64,000 nucleotides of DNA from Entamoeba invadens IP1 (lineage: Eukaryota; Evosea; Mastigamoebida; Endamoebidae). Where the stretch lies: positions 2,763-66,762 of the forward strand of contig NW_004440453.1 of the NCBI RefSeq assembly GCF_000330505.1, given 5' to 3'. The notes beneath the pieces were generated by a model, which worked only from the letters and a program-made list of their open reading frames with translations, was not told where the DNA came from and searched no databases. The translations under genes and the position numbers were made by a program. Positions 11,065-21,439 of this stretch are shown here, piece after piece (position 1 is the first letter of the stretch; the number at the start of each line of letters is the position of its first letter).

Positions 11065-14000
11065 ATGAAATTGATATTATTATTGTTATTTGCAACCATT
11101 ATTTTTGGTTGGGGAGAATTAAACAATGTAATTGATCCAGTTTTATCAAAAACATCAGACGAATGGACTATGGTATATTATCCTAGGGACACTTTTACGT
11201 TCAATCCCAATTGTTGTACAAACCAAGAAAAGGGCTACAATGATACTGGCCTTTTATACGGTGCATCAGTTAGTCGAGACTGGAAATTTTCTGGAATGAT
11301 GAATATGAAACACTTGTTTTTTATGACTCGACCCCAACAAGAAAAAGTGACTATTTATGAAGACGATCGACCAGAAGGACTTGTCATCACATTTGGATGT
11401 TTTGATGGAAGCACTGGGTGCAGACAAACACAAACATTCAGAACTGAAGTTATTGTTAAAAACAAAGGAGTAATATTACATTCAAAAATAAATGAAGAGT
11501 GGATTATAACAATTTCAAGAGATCAAGACCAAATTATTATTCCACTTGTTTATATCGATGGAGAAGTGCAACAAACAGTATCAATAAATTTATCATCTTT
11601 TAATCGAGTAGTTGATACTTCTCCTTTAATGTATCTAATTTCTGGCATACTTTTGAATGAACACGTCAATTTATATACATCTGACTCTACTCATGAAATC
11701 AAGTCGGTGTGTACACGTGGAAACTTTTCCAGAATGAAACTGGTTTCTAAAACAGGAACATCATATGGTCCCTCGTATAATTGTAATTGCAATCCTGTTT
11801 ATTCAAAACCTTTTGATGAATTTGATTACCCAGATTGTAAACACAACAGCACATTCTTTGACTTAAATCTTGTTGACTTCGATTTTTATCTGTTTAAACA
11901 GGCCAGTTGGGCAACAATCACTATTGGCGAACTTCGAAAGCTAACACTTCACTCGACTTTAAATTCACTACATTTTACTACATTGACTATCACACCGATT
12001 GTTTTGACATTTGGTGTTTATGTGAAAATTGACAAACTAATATTTGTAGAAGGAGATTTGCGTTTCGAAATGGGTGCGTCAATAGATTCCATTGAATATA
12101 CAAATCAAGCGTTAGTAGAAAACGAACTTTTTTGTGTTAAAAAGGAATTTCACACAAACAACAACTCATTTGTTAAACAAGGAAATCAAGTCTTTTACAT
12201 TCAAAACCCGTGCAATACAGTTCCTTTTCCAGGAGATAATTGCATTGAAGTCAATGGGTGTTATTTCCGTTTAATTTATAGTTGCGACGATGAACGGTTG
12301 TGTCCAAATGGGATGTTCTTTGATGGAAATTCTTGTATTAATTGCACAATACATGACCCCAATTGTATTTTTTGCAATGAATTTTACTGTTTAGATTGCA
12401 ATGATAATTTTCGTCTTCAAGCTGGACAATGCACAAAATGTCCAAAAAATTGTAAAAAATGTTCAGAAAATTTGTGTATCGAATGCGATCAGGGTTATTA
12501 CTATGAGAAAAAGCAATGTATTGAATGTTCTGCAGGGTGTAAAAATTGTATTAAAAATTCATGCAAGGAATGTAAAGAAGATCTTTATTTAAAAAATGGA
12601 ATTTGTGTTGATTGCCAAACATTTTTCCCCTATTGTCTCGAATGTGTAAACAGACAATGTAAGACGTGTCAAGTTGGCTATTTAGTTGATCAGGATGGCA
12701 CTTGCCAAATATGTTCCAATATTTATCCAAATTGTAACACGTGTAATGAAACTGAGTGTATTAAATGTAACGAGTATTCAATTTTAAAAAGTGGAAATTG
12801 TGTTGATTGTTTTGAAGAATTTCCATCTTGTTCAACTTGTGACCCAACTCATTGTACTTCATGTAATAACGGTTATTTCATTAAAAATGCTGTTTGTATT
12901 GAATGTTCAACAAAATACAACAATTGTACTTTGTGCAATGGTACTTATTGTAACAATTGTGTTGATGGATATTTTGTTGATAAAGGCCAATGTAATAAAT
13001 GCTTAAATAAATATCAGGGGTGCGAAATTTGTGACGAAAATAAGTGTACAATTTGTACAGAAATGTATCATTTAAATGGAAATGGGTGTGTAAAATGCGA
13101 TGAAACGTTTCACAATTGTATAACGTGTACTTCATTACAATGTAACACGTGCTTAGACGGTTTTTTTGTCGACCAGACTGTTTGCAAAGAATGCAAATCG
13201 AAGTACACAAATTGCACTTTATGTGATGAATCAAGCTGTCTTGAATGTGAGAATGGGTTTTATATCGATAGTAATGTTTGTAAACCATGTAATTCCCTGT
13301 TTGATAATTGCATATCTTGCGACATATCAAAGTGTTTTGTATGTGATAAAAACTCTGTTATAGAAAATGGAACTTGTACATTATGCTCTTCTAAATTTGC
13401 TTCATGTGATAGATGCAACATCACAACATGTCATTCTTGTTCAAGTGGTTCTATTTTGGACAATGGTATCTGTTCAACATGTGAAACAATACATCCAAAT
13501 TGTGAAGTGTGTGATGAAACCGATTGTTACAAGTGCAAAACTGGACTGTTTTTACGTGATGGGAAATGCCTTAGCTGTGGTGATATATATAACAATTGTA
13601 CAAGATGTGATGAGACAAGGTGTTTGGAATGTATGGACCACTTTTATTTGTCGAATTACAACTGCGATGGTTGTGAATCAAATTGTGATGTTTGCCACTC
13701 CGAATCAACATGTTCCAAATGTTTTGATGGATATTATTATAAGGAAGATGACAAGACGTGTTCGTTGTGTAACATGAAAGGATATTACAAAGATGGTCAA
13801 AGTTGTAAAAAGTGCAGTGCAACTTGCACCGATTGTTTATCTCAAACAAAATGTGTGTCGTGTGTGGAGGGGTATTATCTCGTTAATACCACGTCAGAGG
13901 AAATGACGGAAGCCTCTGGAACATGTACAGACTGTTCAACACGTGGTTGTACAACATGCAATTCAACATCGTGTATTACATGTGAAAACAATAAATACAT

Positions 14001-17000
14001 TGATGAAAGTGGGTTGTGTTCTGTGTGTAAACCCGATAATGACAAATGTATTTCATGCTTCATTGATGAAAACTTAAACAAAAAGTGTGATAAATGCAAA
14101 CTGGGATTTTGGATAGACGACTTCGAATGTGTGACTTGTGAAACATGTGGAAGTAGTGGGTGCTCTAACAAAACAAATGGACTTTGTTTCAACTGTTTAT
14201 CTCCAAATGAAGTTTTGATTGAGGGTATTTGCCAAATCGATGAAAATTGTATTTCCATTGAACCCAAGACGAGTACCTGTGTAGCATGTGATTTGAATTA
14301 CGTTTTGATTGGGAAAAGGTGTGTCAAAACACAACAAAATATAACAGAAGAACTAATCCACTTCGAAGGAAATTATTTTACAAAAGAGGAGTTTCATTGC
14401 AAAGAAGTATCTGATTCGAATTGTGTTTTGTGTTTGGAAGATTATTATTTAAAAGACCTACAGTGTCTCAAATGTGATGAAATACTTACAAATTGCATAA
14501 AATGTGGACTTTTGAATTACTCAAATTACAACGAAGTTTATTGTGATGTTTGTTCCATTGGGTATTTCCCGGAAGCTGTTTGTAAGAATTGTTCGGAAAT
14601 TAATGGGTGTGATCTTTGTGTCAACTACCTTGAAAATGATATATCTTCACGAAAGTGCACAAAGTGCCTTGATGGGTATAAGTTGTCCAATTACACATGC
14701 CAAGAAATATCACATTGCGTAAGTGGTGTTGGTGAGAGCTGTGTCAAATGCGAAAGAAATTTCTTGGTATCATCTGGGATATGTGCGCCATGTGGAAATG
14801 TTGTGGAAGGTTGTGTGGAAAGTCTTTCAAATCAGTGCACCAAATGTGACGATTTGCATTATTTGAACTCCGACTTTTTGTGTGTTAAATGTGATATTTC
14901 AAATTGCAAGAAATGTGATGTTACAGGATGTGTTGAGTGTTTGACAAATTACACGCAAAGTTTAGACTACTTTGCATGTCTTCCTTGTGATGATATCCCA
15001 AATTGCCAGAACTGTGACAACAAAATTCCAATGAAATGTAATTTATGTTCTCAAAATGCGTATTTCAAAACATCAGACACTTGTGAAAAATGCACTTCAA
15101 TACCAAAGTGTGTGTTGTGTACATTGTATGGGGAGTGCAGACAGTGCATTTCTGGACACTATTTAGACAATAATGAGTGTCATAAATGCAACGAAATTGA
15201 TGGATGTCTTGAATGTACAGCAACAAAAAAATCTTGCACAAAATGTAATGAGACGTTTTTCTTAGAAAATGGAAAATGCGTGAAGTGCAAAGACTCATTT
15301 GCAAATTCGGTGTTGTGTGACCAATTGCAATTGGTGACGTGTGAAAAGGGGTATTTTATTAAAAAGAATCGCTGTGTTGGATGCAATTCCATATTTGGTT
15401 GTGTTGAATGTGATAATGGTATAAGTTGCACCAAATGTCAAGATGGGCTCAATTTGTTTAATAATAGTGGGATTGCCGAGTGTTCATTAAACTGTGGCAT
15501 TTCGCATTGCACTAAATGTTCTTCTTCATCATTGTGTAACAAGTGTGATGTGCCTTATGTGCCTGATGGTGGGAGATGTGTGTACTGTTGGGATAAGCAT
15601 CCACATTGTGCAGAATGTGATTCACAGAGTGGACAGTGCACATTATGTGAACTTGGACAATACAATTTAGTAGATGGTAGGTGTGTTGAGAATGAAATCA
15701 ATAATATGTTGATGACAAAAAGTGCACTCAATTGTTTAGAAGATGAAGTTGAAAATGTCGAAGGTACTTCTTGTGTAAAAATCAAGATTTACGAATACAA
15801 GAAAAGTTTAACCGAAGCTGCGAATTGTTCCTCTGTTATTTATAGTTGTTACCGATGCAATTTCACGACACTTGGAGATAATAAACGATTGGAGTGTTTG
15901 TTGTGTAAAACTGGCTATGGCTTTGAATCTTTAGAACACAAGAAATGTGTCAAAACAACCAATTTAGTTGACTCGAATGGATATATTATTCATTGTAAAG
16001 AAGGATGTTCAACGTGTACAAACCCATTGAATTGTTTATACTCAAACACGTTTGCATTTACAACAAGGTTTAACAATGAGTATCTCTACAACAATCATGA
16101 ATTTTGCCAGAAGTATTCGGTTGGGTTTGGGTGTGTCGAGTGCCTGAATTCGATTAATCAAAAAGGGATTTGTGATGTAAATGAAAGAAGCAAATATTGT
16201 TCATTCACTTTGGAGAAAAATGACACGTTTGAATGTTTTGATTATAATGAAATTATAAAACAGCAAAAATTATTGTTTAATACCTATAACACAATGTTTT
16301 GCAATGAACATGTTTCTTCAACACCAAAAAGTGGAGAAACTGCATGTGAAATATATACAATGGGCAGGTGTGTGTCGTGTAAACCAATCTATTACTTAAC
16401 ACAAGACTCTCCTCCAAAATGCTTACCATGCTCACCAAATTGCGAAATGTGTGATTCAACTGGAAAGTGTCTTACCTGTTACAAAGGGTACTATATTGAA
16501 AACGAAGAGTGTGTTGAAATCGAACATTGTGCTAAAAAGACGGTTGGTGGGTGTTCGTTATGTTTAAGTGGCTATTTCCTGAAAGATGGGAAATGCCACC
16601 CACTTTCTGAGAGCAATTGCAATTCTTATATAATCACAAATACCACCGAATTGATATGTACAAGATGCAAAGAAGAGTATGTTTTATTGGACACAAAATG
16701 TGTTGAAAAATCAGAAGAATTTTGTAGCGTTGTTGATTCATTCACGTCGCAGTGTATAGTCTGTAATACCGAATACACACTGAACGAATATAAAAGGTGT
16801 GTTGCAATTGATAAAAACGAGTGTATTCACTCATCTCAGTATAATTGCTTGCAATGTAAAAATTCAATTTCGTTGGTCAAAGACGAGAACGGAGATGAAC
16901 AGTGTTCAATTTCCGAGTCGAGTAGGTATTGCCTTGAAAATGGAGAAACAGGTTGTACCAAGTGTTATGAAGGGTACTTTGTTGATGGTAAAAAGTGCTC

Positions 17001-18972
17001 TTTATGTGACCAAAAATGCAAACAGTGTTCTACAAGTGCTACAAGTTGTATCTCATGTAAGTTTGGGTATTACAACGACTCAAATGGTGATTGTGTCCCA
17101 GTTGGAGAACTTGCCAAAAAGTGCAAGACGTTTCTTCCGAGTGGTGAAAAGTGTGCAGTCTGTAGAGATGGCTTTGTTGTTAAAAATGCCGACTGTATCA
17201 AATGTGCAGACAAATGTATGACATGTGCAAATAGTTCTTCGCAATGCATTCAATGCAACACCAAAGGTGGGTATTATGAAGACATTGAGTTCTCAACGGC
17301 TTATGAAAAAGAGTGTTTAGCCAGCACGAATCTCACCAATTGTATTACTCAAAGCGAAATGGGATGTTTACTTTGCCAAAATGGATATTACACCAATGAA
17401 TATAACAAATGCACAAAATGTGGAGACACATGTGAACTGTGTTTAAGAGCAAACATTTGTCAAAAATGTGTTGATAATTATGTATTACAAGTTAACACAA
17501 AACAGTGCATCTTGTGGTCCAACATAGAGAATTGTGCGTCATATGACTCTTCAACAAGAAAGTGTTCAAAGTGTTCTGGGAGTCACACGGTGAGCGAAAA
17601 TGGAGATGAATGTATTTCAGTTACAAACATTGTTGCAGTTGTTCTTCCGATAGTTTTTGTTGTGATATTCATTGTTCTCGTCGTTGTTACTTTGGCACTT
17701 ATTGTGTTTTATATCCGTAACAAGAAGCTTGAGAATAAGAGAAAGGAGTTGGTAAATGAAACTTTGATCTCAGACGCAAAGAGCCACAACATCACATTCT
17801 TCAGACTTGGTGATGAAGACTTTTCAGTGGTTTCATCGACAAGAAAAATTTATTATGAGTCTGAGATTCCAGTCAAAACGCCGACATCTTTTGTCTTTTT
17901 GATTGGCAACGAAAAGAAGAGAAAATTGAAGTTCCAGTTCACAACAAGAGACTATGAAGGAAAATACGAAGTCGACGTCAAACCACTATTAGTGACAATC
18001 AAAAAAGGACGAGCTGTTGAATTTACTGTTTCTGTCACTCCACGATGTACATGTGAAGCAGATTTTGATGTGATATTAACTGTTTTAGATATGCGAAAGG
18101 GGGAGTCGACTGAAATCAAGATACCATGTTCCTTTGCATCTGAAGCATCAACTGCACTTGACCCAGACGAATTACACAAAGAAAATAAATTGGGTGAAGG
18201 TGGATTTGGTATAGTTTACAAAGGCACCTTTAGAACGAACGTAGTTGCCATTAAAGAAATGAAACAGATGAGTGAAGATAACATGGAAGAGTTTGAGAAG
18301 GAAGTCGCGATGTTGGACAAATTTAGAAGTGAGTATGTCGTCCACTTCTATGGTGCTGTCTTCATCCCAAGTAAGGTGTGTATGGTCACTGAATTTGCTA
18401 AATTTGGAAGCTTCCTTGACTTGATCAAAAAGAGAAGGAACGACCCAATTGACTTTAAAATGCGAGTGAAGATCACATTGGATTCTGCAAAGGGGTTGGA
18501 ATATTTACACAACAACGGTATATTACATAGAGATGTCAAACCAGATAACACTCTTGTTGTGTCTTTGAATAAAGAAGACGCCGTAAACGGTAAATTGACT
18601 GACTTTGGAGCGTCGAGGAACATCAACAGTCTGTTGAGTAACATGACATTCACTAAAGGTATTGGAACACCAGTGTATATGGCGCCTGAAGTAATGAACC
18701 AAGAGAAGTACACATTCCCAGCTGATGTGTATTCATTTGCCATTGGGATGTTGGAAGGAATCAGTTGGAAAGACCCATATCCAATTCAAAAGTTCAAATT
18801 TCCATGGAGTATTTCTCAGTGGGTGATGGAAGGAAAACGTCCAGAAATCTTCGTTGATAACGAAGATTTAATAAATCTAATTGAACAATCGTGGAAACAA
18901 AACCCAATAGATCGACTTGATATTAAAGAAATAGTTCAAGAGCTTCAAAAGATACACGACTCTTTGAATTAA
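11065..18972 (+). CDS. Transmembrane receptor-like protein kinase (TMK family), CXXC-rich
   Basis: An intact 2,635-residue ORF. It has a signal peptide (MKLILLLLFATIIFG) and a Cys-poor N-terminal region to about residue 405. Some 1,750 residues of CXXC/furin-like Cys repeats, rich in N-glycosylation sites, follow. One membrane helix spans about 2189-2217. A cytoplasmic beta-rich juxtamembrane region (2220-2370) precedes the C-terminal kinase domain. The kinase has its key residues: Gly loop GEGGFG at 2377-2382, Lys2397 in VAIKEM, HRDVKPDN at 2488-2495 and DFG at 2513-2515, with a GTPVYMAPE activation segment. 'KPDN' favours Ser/Thr or TKL-type activity. This is the layout of Entamoeba TMKs, surface sensors with unknown ligands. 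The start is clear: the first ATG directly precedes a signal peptide. A second member of the family lies broken at 57438-64000. Confidence 0.95.
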   Translation: MKLILLLLFATIIFGWGELNNVIDPVLSKTSDEWTMVYYPRDTFTFNPNCCTNQEKGYNDTGLLYGASVSRDWKFSGMMNMKHLFFMTRPQQEKVTIYEDDRPEGLVITFGCFDGSTGCRQTQTFRTEVIVKNKGVILHSKINEEWIITISRDQDQIIIPLVYIDGEVQQTVSINLSSFNRVVDTSPLMYLISGILLNEHVNLYTSDSTHEIKSVCTRGNFSRMKLVSKTGTSYGPSYNCNCNPVYSKPFDEFDYPDCKHNSTFFDLNLVDFDFYLFKQASWATITIGELRKLTLHSTLNSLHFTTLTITPIVLTFGVYVKIDKLIFVEGDLRFEMGASIDSIEYTNQALVENELFCVKKEFHTNNNSFVKQGNQVFYIQNPCNTVPFPGDNCIEVNGCYFRLIYSCDDERLCPNGMFFDGNSCINCTIHDPNCIFCNEFYCLDCNDNFRLQAGQCTKCPKNCKKCSENLCIECDQGYYYEKKQCIECSAGCKNCIKNSCKECKEDLYLKNGICVDCQTFFPYCLECVNRQCKTCQVGYLVDQDGTCQICSNIYPNCNTCNETECIKCNEYSILKSGNCVDCFEEFPSCSTCDPTHCTSCNNGYFIKNAVCIECSTKYNNCTLCNGTYCNNCVDGYFVDKGQCNKCLNKYQGCEICDENKCTICTEMYHLNGNGCVKCDETFHNCITCTSLQCNTCLDGFFVDQTVCKECKSKYTNCTLCDESSCLECENGFYIDSNVCKPCNSLFDNCISCDISKCFVCDKNSVIENGTCTLCSSKFASCDRCNITTCHSCSSGSILDNGICSTCETIHPNCEVCDETDCYKCKTGLFLRDGKCLSCGDIYNNCTRCDETRCLECMDHFYLSNYNCDGCESNCDVCHSESTCSKCFDGYYYKEDDKTCSLCNMKGYYKDGQSCKKCSATCTDCLSQTKCVSCVEGYYLVNTTSEEMTEASGTCTDCSTRGCTTCNSTSCITCENNKYIDESGLCSVCKPDNDKCISCFIDENLNKKCDKCKLGFWIDDFECVTCETCGSSGCSNKTNGLCFNCLSPNEVLIEGICQIDENCISIEPKTSTCVACDLNYVLIGKRCVKTQQNITEELIHFEGNYFTKEEFHCKEVSDSNCVLCLEDYYLKDLQCLKCDEILTNCIKCGLLNYSNYNEVYCDVCSIGYFPEAVCKNCSEINGCDLCVNYLENDISSRKCTKCLDGYKLSNYTCQEISHCVSGVGESCVKCERNFLVSSGICAPCGNVVEGCVESLSNQCTKCDDLHYLNSDFLCVKCDISNCKKCDVTGCVECLTNYTQSLDYFACLPCDDIPNCQNCDNKIPMKCNLCSQNAYFKTSDTCEKCTSIPKCVLCTLYGECRQCISGHYLDNNECHKCNEIDGCLECTATKKSCTKCNETFFLENGKCVKCKDSFANSVLCDQLQLVTCEKGYFIKKNRCVGCNSIFGCVECDNGISCTKCQDGLNLFNNSGIAECSLNCGISHCTKCSSSSLCNKCDVPYVPDGGRCVYCWDKHPHCAECDSQSGQCTLCELGQYNLVDGRCVENEINNMLMTKSALNCLEDEVENVEGTSCVKIKIYEYKKSLTEAANCSSVIYSCYRCNFTTLGDNKRLECLLCKTGYGFESLEHKKCVKTTNLVDSNGYIIHCKEGCSTCTNPLNCLYSNTFAFTTRFNNEYLYNNHEFCQKYSVGFGCVECLNSINQKGICDVNERSKYCSFTLEKNDTFECFDYNEIIKQQKLLFNTYNTMFCNEHVSSTPKSGETACEIYTMGRCVSCKPIYYLTQDSPPKCLPCSPNCEMCDSTGKCLTCYKGYYIENEECVEIEHCAKKTVGGCSLCLSGYFLKDGKCHPLSESNCNSYIITNTTELICTRCKEEYVLLDTKCVEKSEEFCSVVDSFTSQCIVCNTEYTLNEYKRCVAIDKNECIHSSQYNCLQCKNSISLVKDENGDEQCSISESSRYCLENGETGCTKCYEGYFVDGKKCSLCDQKCKQCSTSATSCISCKFGYYNDSNGDCVPVGELAKKCKTFLPSGEKCAVCRDGFVVKNADCIKCADKCMTCANSSSQCIQCNTKGGYYEDIEFSTAYEKECLASTNLTNCITQSEMGCLLCQNGYYTNEYNKCTKCGDTCELCLRANICQKCVDNYVLQVNTKQCILWSNIENCASYDSSTRKCSKCSGSHTVSENGDECISVTNIVAVVLPIVFVVIFIVLVVVTLALIVFYIRNKKLENKRKELVNETLISDAKSHNITFFRLGDEDFSVVSSTRKIYYESEIPVKTPTSFVFLIGNEKKRKLKFQFTTRDYEGKYEVDVKPLLVTIKKGRAVEFTVSVTPRCTCEADFDVILTVLDMRKGESTEIKIPCSFASEASTALDPDELHKENKLGEGGFGIVYKGTFRTNVVAIKEMKQMSEDNMEEFEKEVAMLDKFRSEYVVHFYGAVFIPSKVCMVTEFAKFGSFLDLIKKRRNDPIDFKMRVKITLDSAKGLEYLHNNGILHRDVKPDNTLVVSLNKEDAVNGKLTDFGASRNINSLLSNMTFTKGIGTPVYMAPEVMNQEKYTFPADVYSFAIGMLEGISWKDPYPIQKFKFPWSISQWVMEGKRPEIFVDNEDLINLIEQSWKQNPIDRLDIKEIVQELQKIHDSLN

Positions 18973-21174
18973 ATAATATTTTTATTTGGTTTTTTATCAT
19001 GAGTTGTAATTGTTTTATACATTTAGTAATAAATTATGTGATTTTCAGATATTTTCGTTGGTAAAAAAAATCCGGCTCGATAAGGAAAGAAAATAATTAT
19101 AATAAAAAATAGTCAATTTTTGTTTTAGAGTTTTTTAAATTCAAAGGTGGTTGTGATATTCATTTAATAAATTGTTAATAATTTGATGTTCATTTTATTT
19201 ATTGTTAGTTATAATTTGAAAAAATTCAATTTATTAATAAAAACTTATTACTATTTTAATAATAATTGTTTTTAATACAATATAATTTAAATAATCAAAT
19301 CAAGAAAGAATACCATGACTAACTCGAATCCACGTTATACAATAATAAAACCTTCACTACTTTTTGATGGTATATTTCAATGCATGTTGTTTACGAGAAA
19401 GTGACTTTTTATTTAGACTTTGTTTTTAATAAAAAACATTAATTATTAAACCTTCAGCAGCCAAATTCGAAGATTTTGTGATCTGTTTGATTCATTTCTG
19501 AAAAAAAGGATTTATAAAGATGTTGCTTAATTGAATTAAAATATAATCAAAACTATTAGTTGTCACTTACTTCATATTAAGATCATAGAAAACTAAATGA
19601 AGTATCATTTTTCTACTTCTAAAACTGATTACTTGTTGTGGATTATTAATTTATGAATTATAAGTAGTAACTGTTTAAAATTGTTTTGTGTTCCAAGTAA
19701 AATACATAAATTATATACATCAAAGTAATGTAAGTAATTATTATTGATGTTTTGTATTTAGAAAAATATATAATCAAAATGATTTTTATTTTTTATGTTG
19801 AATGAGTTCCACGTAAGAAAATGATGTTTTTCCTGGTTGTTTTTTGTTTGATATTATCATTGTGAATCGAGTTATTGTTTTTTTTAAACTTCGAATTAAA
19901 AAACATATGTATTACCATAAGTTAATTGCGTGAATCAAATTAATTGTTAAAGTTTTTTTTACAAAAAGAAAAATGATACATGTATATCACAACCGCCCCA
20001 ACAAATAAATTCAAAAACATTTTTAATTCAAAGTAATGTTATAAACCACCATCCTCAGGTTAAAGTCAACTTAGAGAAAGTTCATTTGAATTTTTGAAAT
20101 AAGCTGAAAATCTAATTTGTTGTAAATAAGAATTTTAATAAACAATGAGATTAGTTGAAATTTAATATAAAGTAATATTTTGAGAATTATAATTTAAAAA
20201 TAAATTCCTTTTTAAAGTTTTTCAATAAATATACAAATTGTTTATTATCTTACTTTAGTGTGGTGATAAATTTATTATGTGAGTTAATTAATTAACAAAA
20301 ATTTTAATATTCAAATGCAGACACTTTTTAACAATAAAATATATTTAATGTTTGTTAATTTACATTTAATCAACTTAAATTTGATGTAAAAATAACTCAG
20401 ATTGTTGGATTTATAAATAGAGATATAATCCCGACATTTGTTTTGTTGTTCCTGTTGTTTTTATAAATATTATTTTTAATCAATAAAAAGTTATTATTTG
20501 TCATAATGTTTTATATATAGAACAAAGACTCTTTAAAACAAATGTAAAAAGGTAAAAAATCAATTCAAATGATTATTTTGCATGTTAAAAATATATGATA
20601 TTTTAATAAGGATTTTATAGAATATTTCAATATTTCTTATTTTTAAAATACCAGTTAAATATTAACAAAAAAATAAAAAAAACAACAAAATGTCATTTCA
20701 GTGTTTTATAAAAATTGCTTTTGTAAATCGATAAATATAATAGTAAACACATTGAAAATCGTTAAACATACTTTAATTAATTTAATTTAAAAATCAACAT
20801 CGTGTTTTATTTTAAATAACAATTTAATTGTATTTTTTTTATAAAAAATGACTGTTATTTTTACAGTTTGAATAGAAATATATAAATATTTAATTATACA
20901 TTATAACATTGTTTGTAAATGTAAAACAATTGAAAATAAGATTATAATTAAATGTTGTTTGGAGTTTGTTTTTGAATAGAGAATACAGACAATTTGTGCG
21001 CATTCAATGCATAATAAACCATAAAAAGTCAAAAAAGCATAAAAGATCCAATGTGTTTGTATTTCAACGTTGTATTAATAACTTATCGTATTTTTTATCG
21101 TAAAGAAACACAATAATTAAAAAAATATAACAATTTAATATTTAAACACAAATTTCATATTCAATCACAATGAA
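18973..21174. other. AT-rich intergenic region downstream of the kinase gene
   Basis: TAAT/TATTT-rich sequence immediately after the stop is compatible with Entamoeba polyadenylation signals. Beyond that I see no ORF, RNA or defined repeat in 2.2 kb. Confidence 0.5.
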
Positions 21175-21247
21175 ATGCAAGGTTGTTTTTTCTACTTTAT
21201 TTTACGACATATAATATTGTACCATATAACAATGTATAATCAAATAG

Positions 21248-21273
21248 ATGCCGGCTTGAATTCAAGTCGGCAT
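21248..21273. repeat. 26-bp near-perfect palindrome at the edge of a GC-rich patch
   Basis: ATGCCGGCTTGAA is followed by its near-exact inverse (TTCAAGTCGGCAT), with one non-Watson-Crick position per arm. It opens a GC-rich patch (21245-21420) full of CCCGAG/TCCCGAG/CCCCAGTCC motifs, unlike the AT-rich surroundings. It may be a transposon end, a structured RNA or foreign DNA. No partner copy was found in the window. Confidence 0.5.
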
Positions 21274-21439
21274 AAGGCCACTGTGTCCCCCAGTCCGTAT
21301 CCATGTACCCGAGTTCCCGAGCTCCCAAATTCCCCAGTCCCGAGCCCGAATGTAGCAAACAGTTGGTTGTCAAGATATCCCAATGTCTGGTTGATGGACT
21401 CACAGCAGTCAGACTAATGTAAGAAGTTGGAGAAGCGTC

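Noticed and set aside
12401..17221. Several 60-150 codon ORFs on both strands inside the giant kinase gene
   Set aside because: Cys/Val/Ile-rich or His/Tyr-rich shadows produced by the repetitive TGT codons of the CXXC domain.
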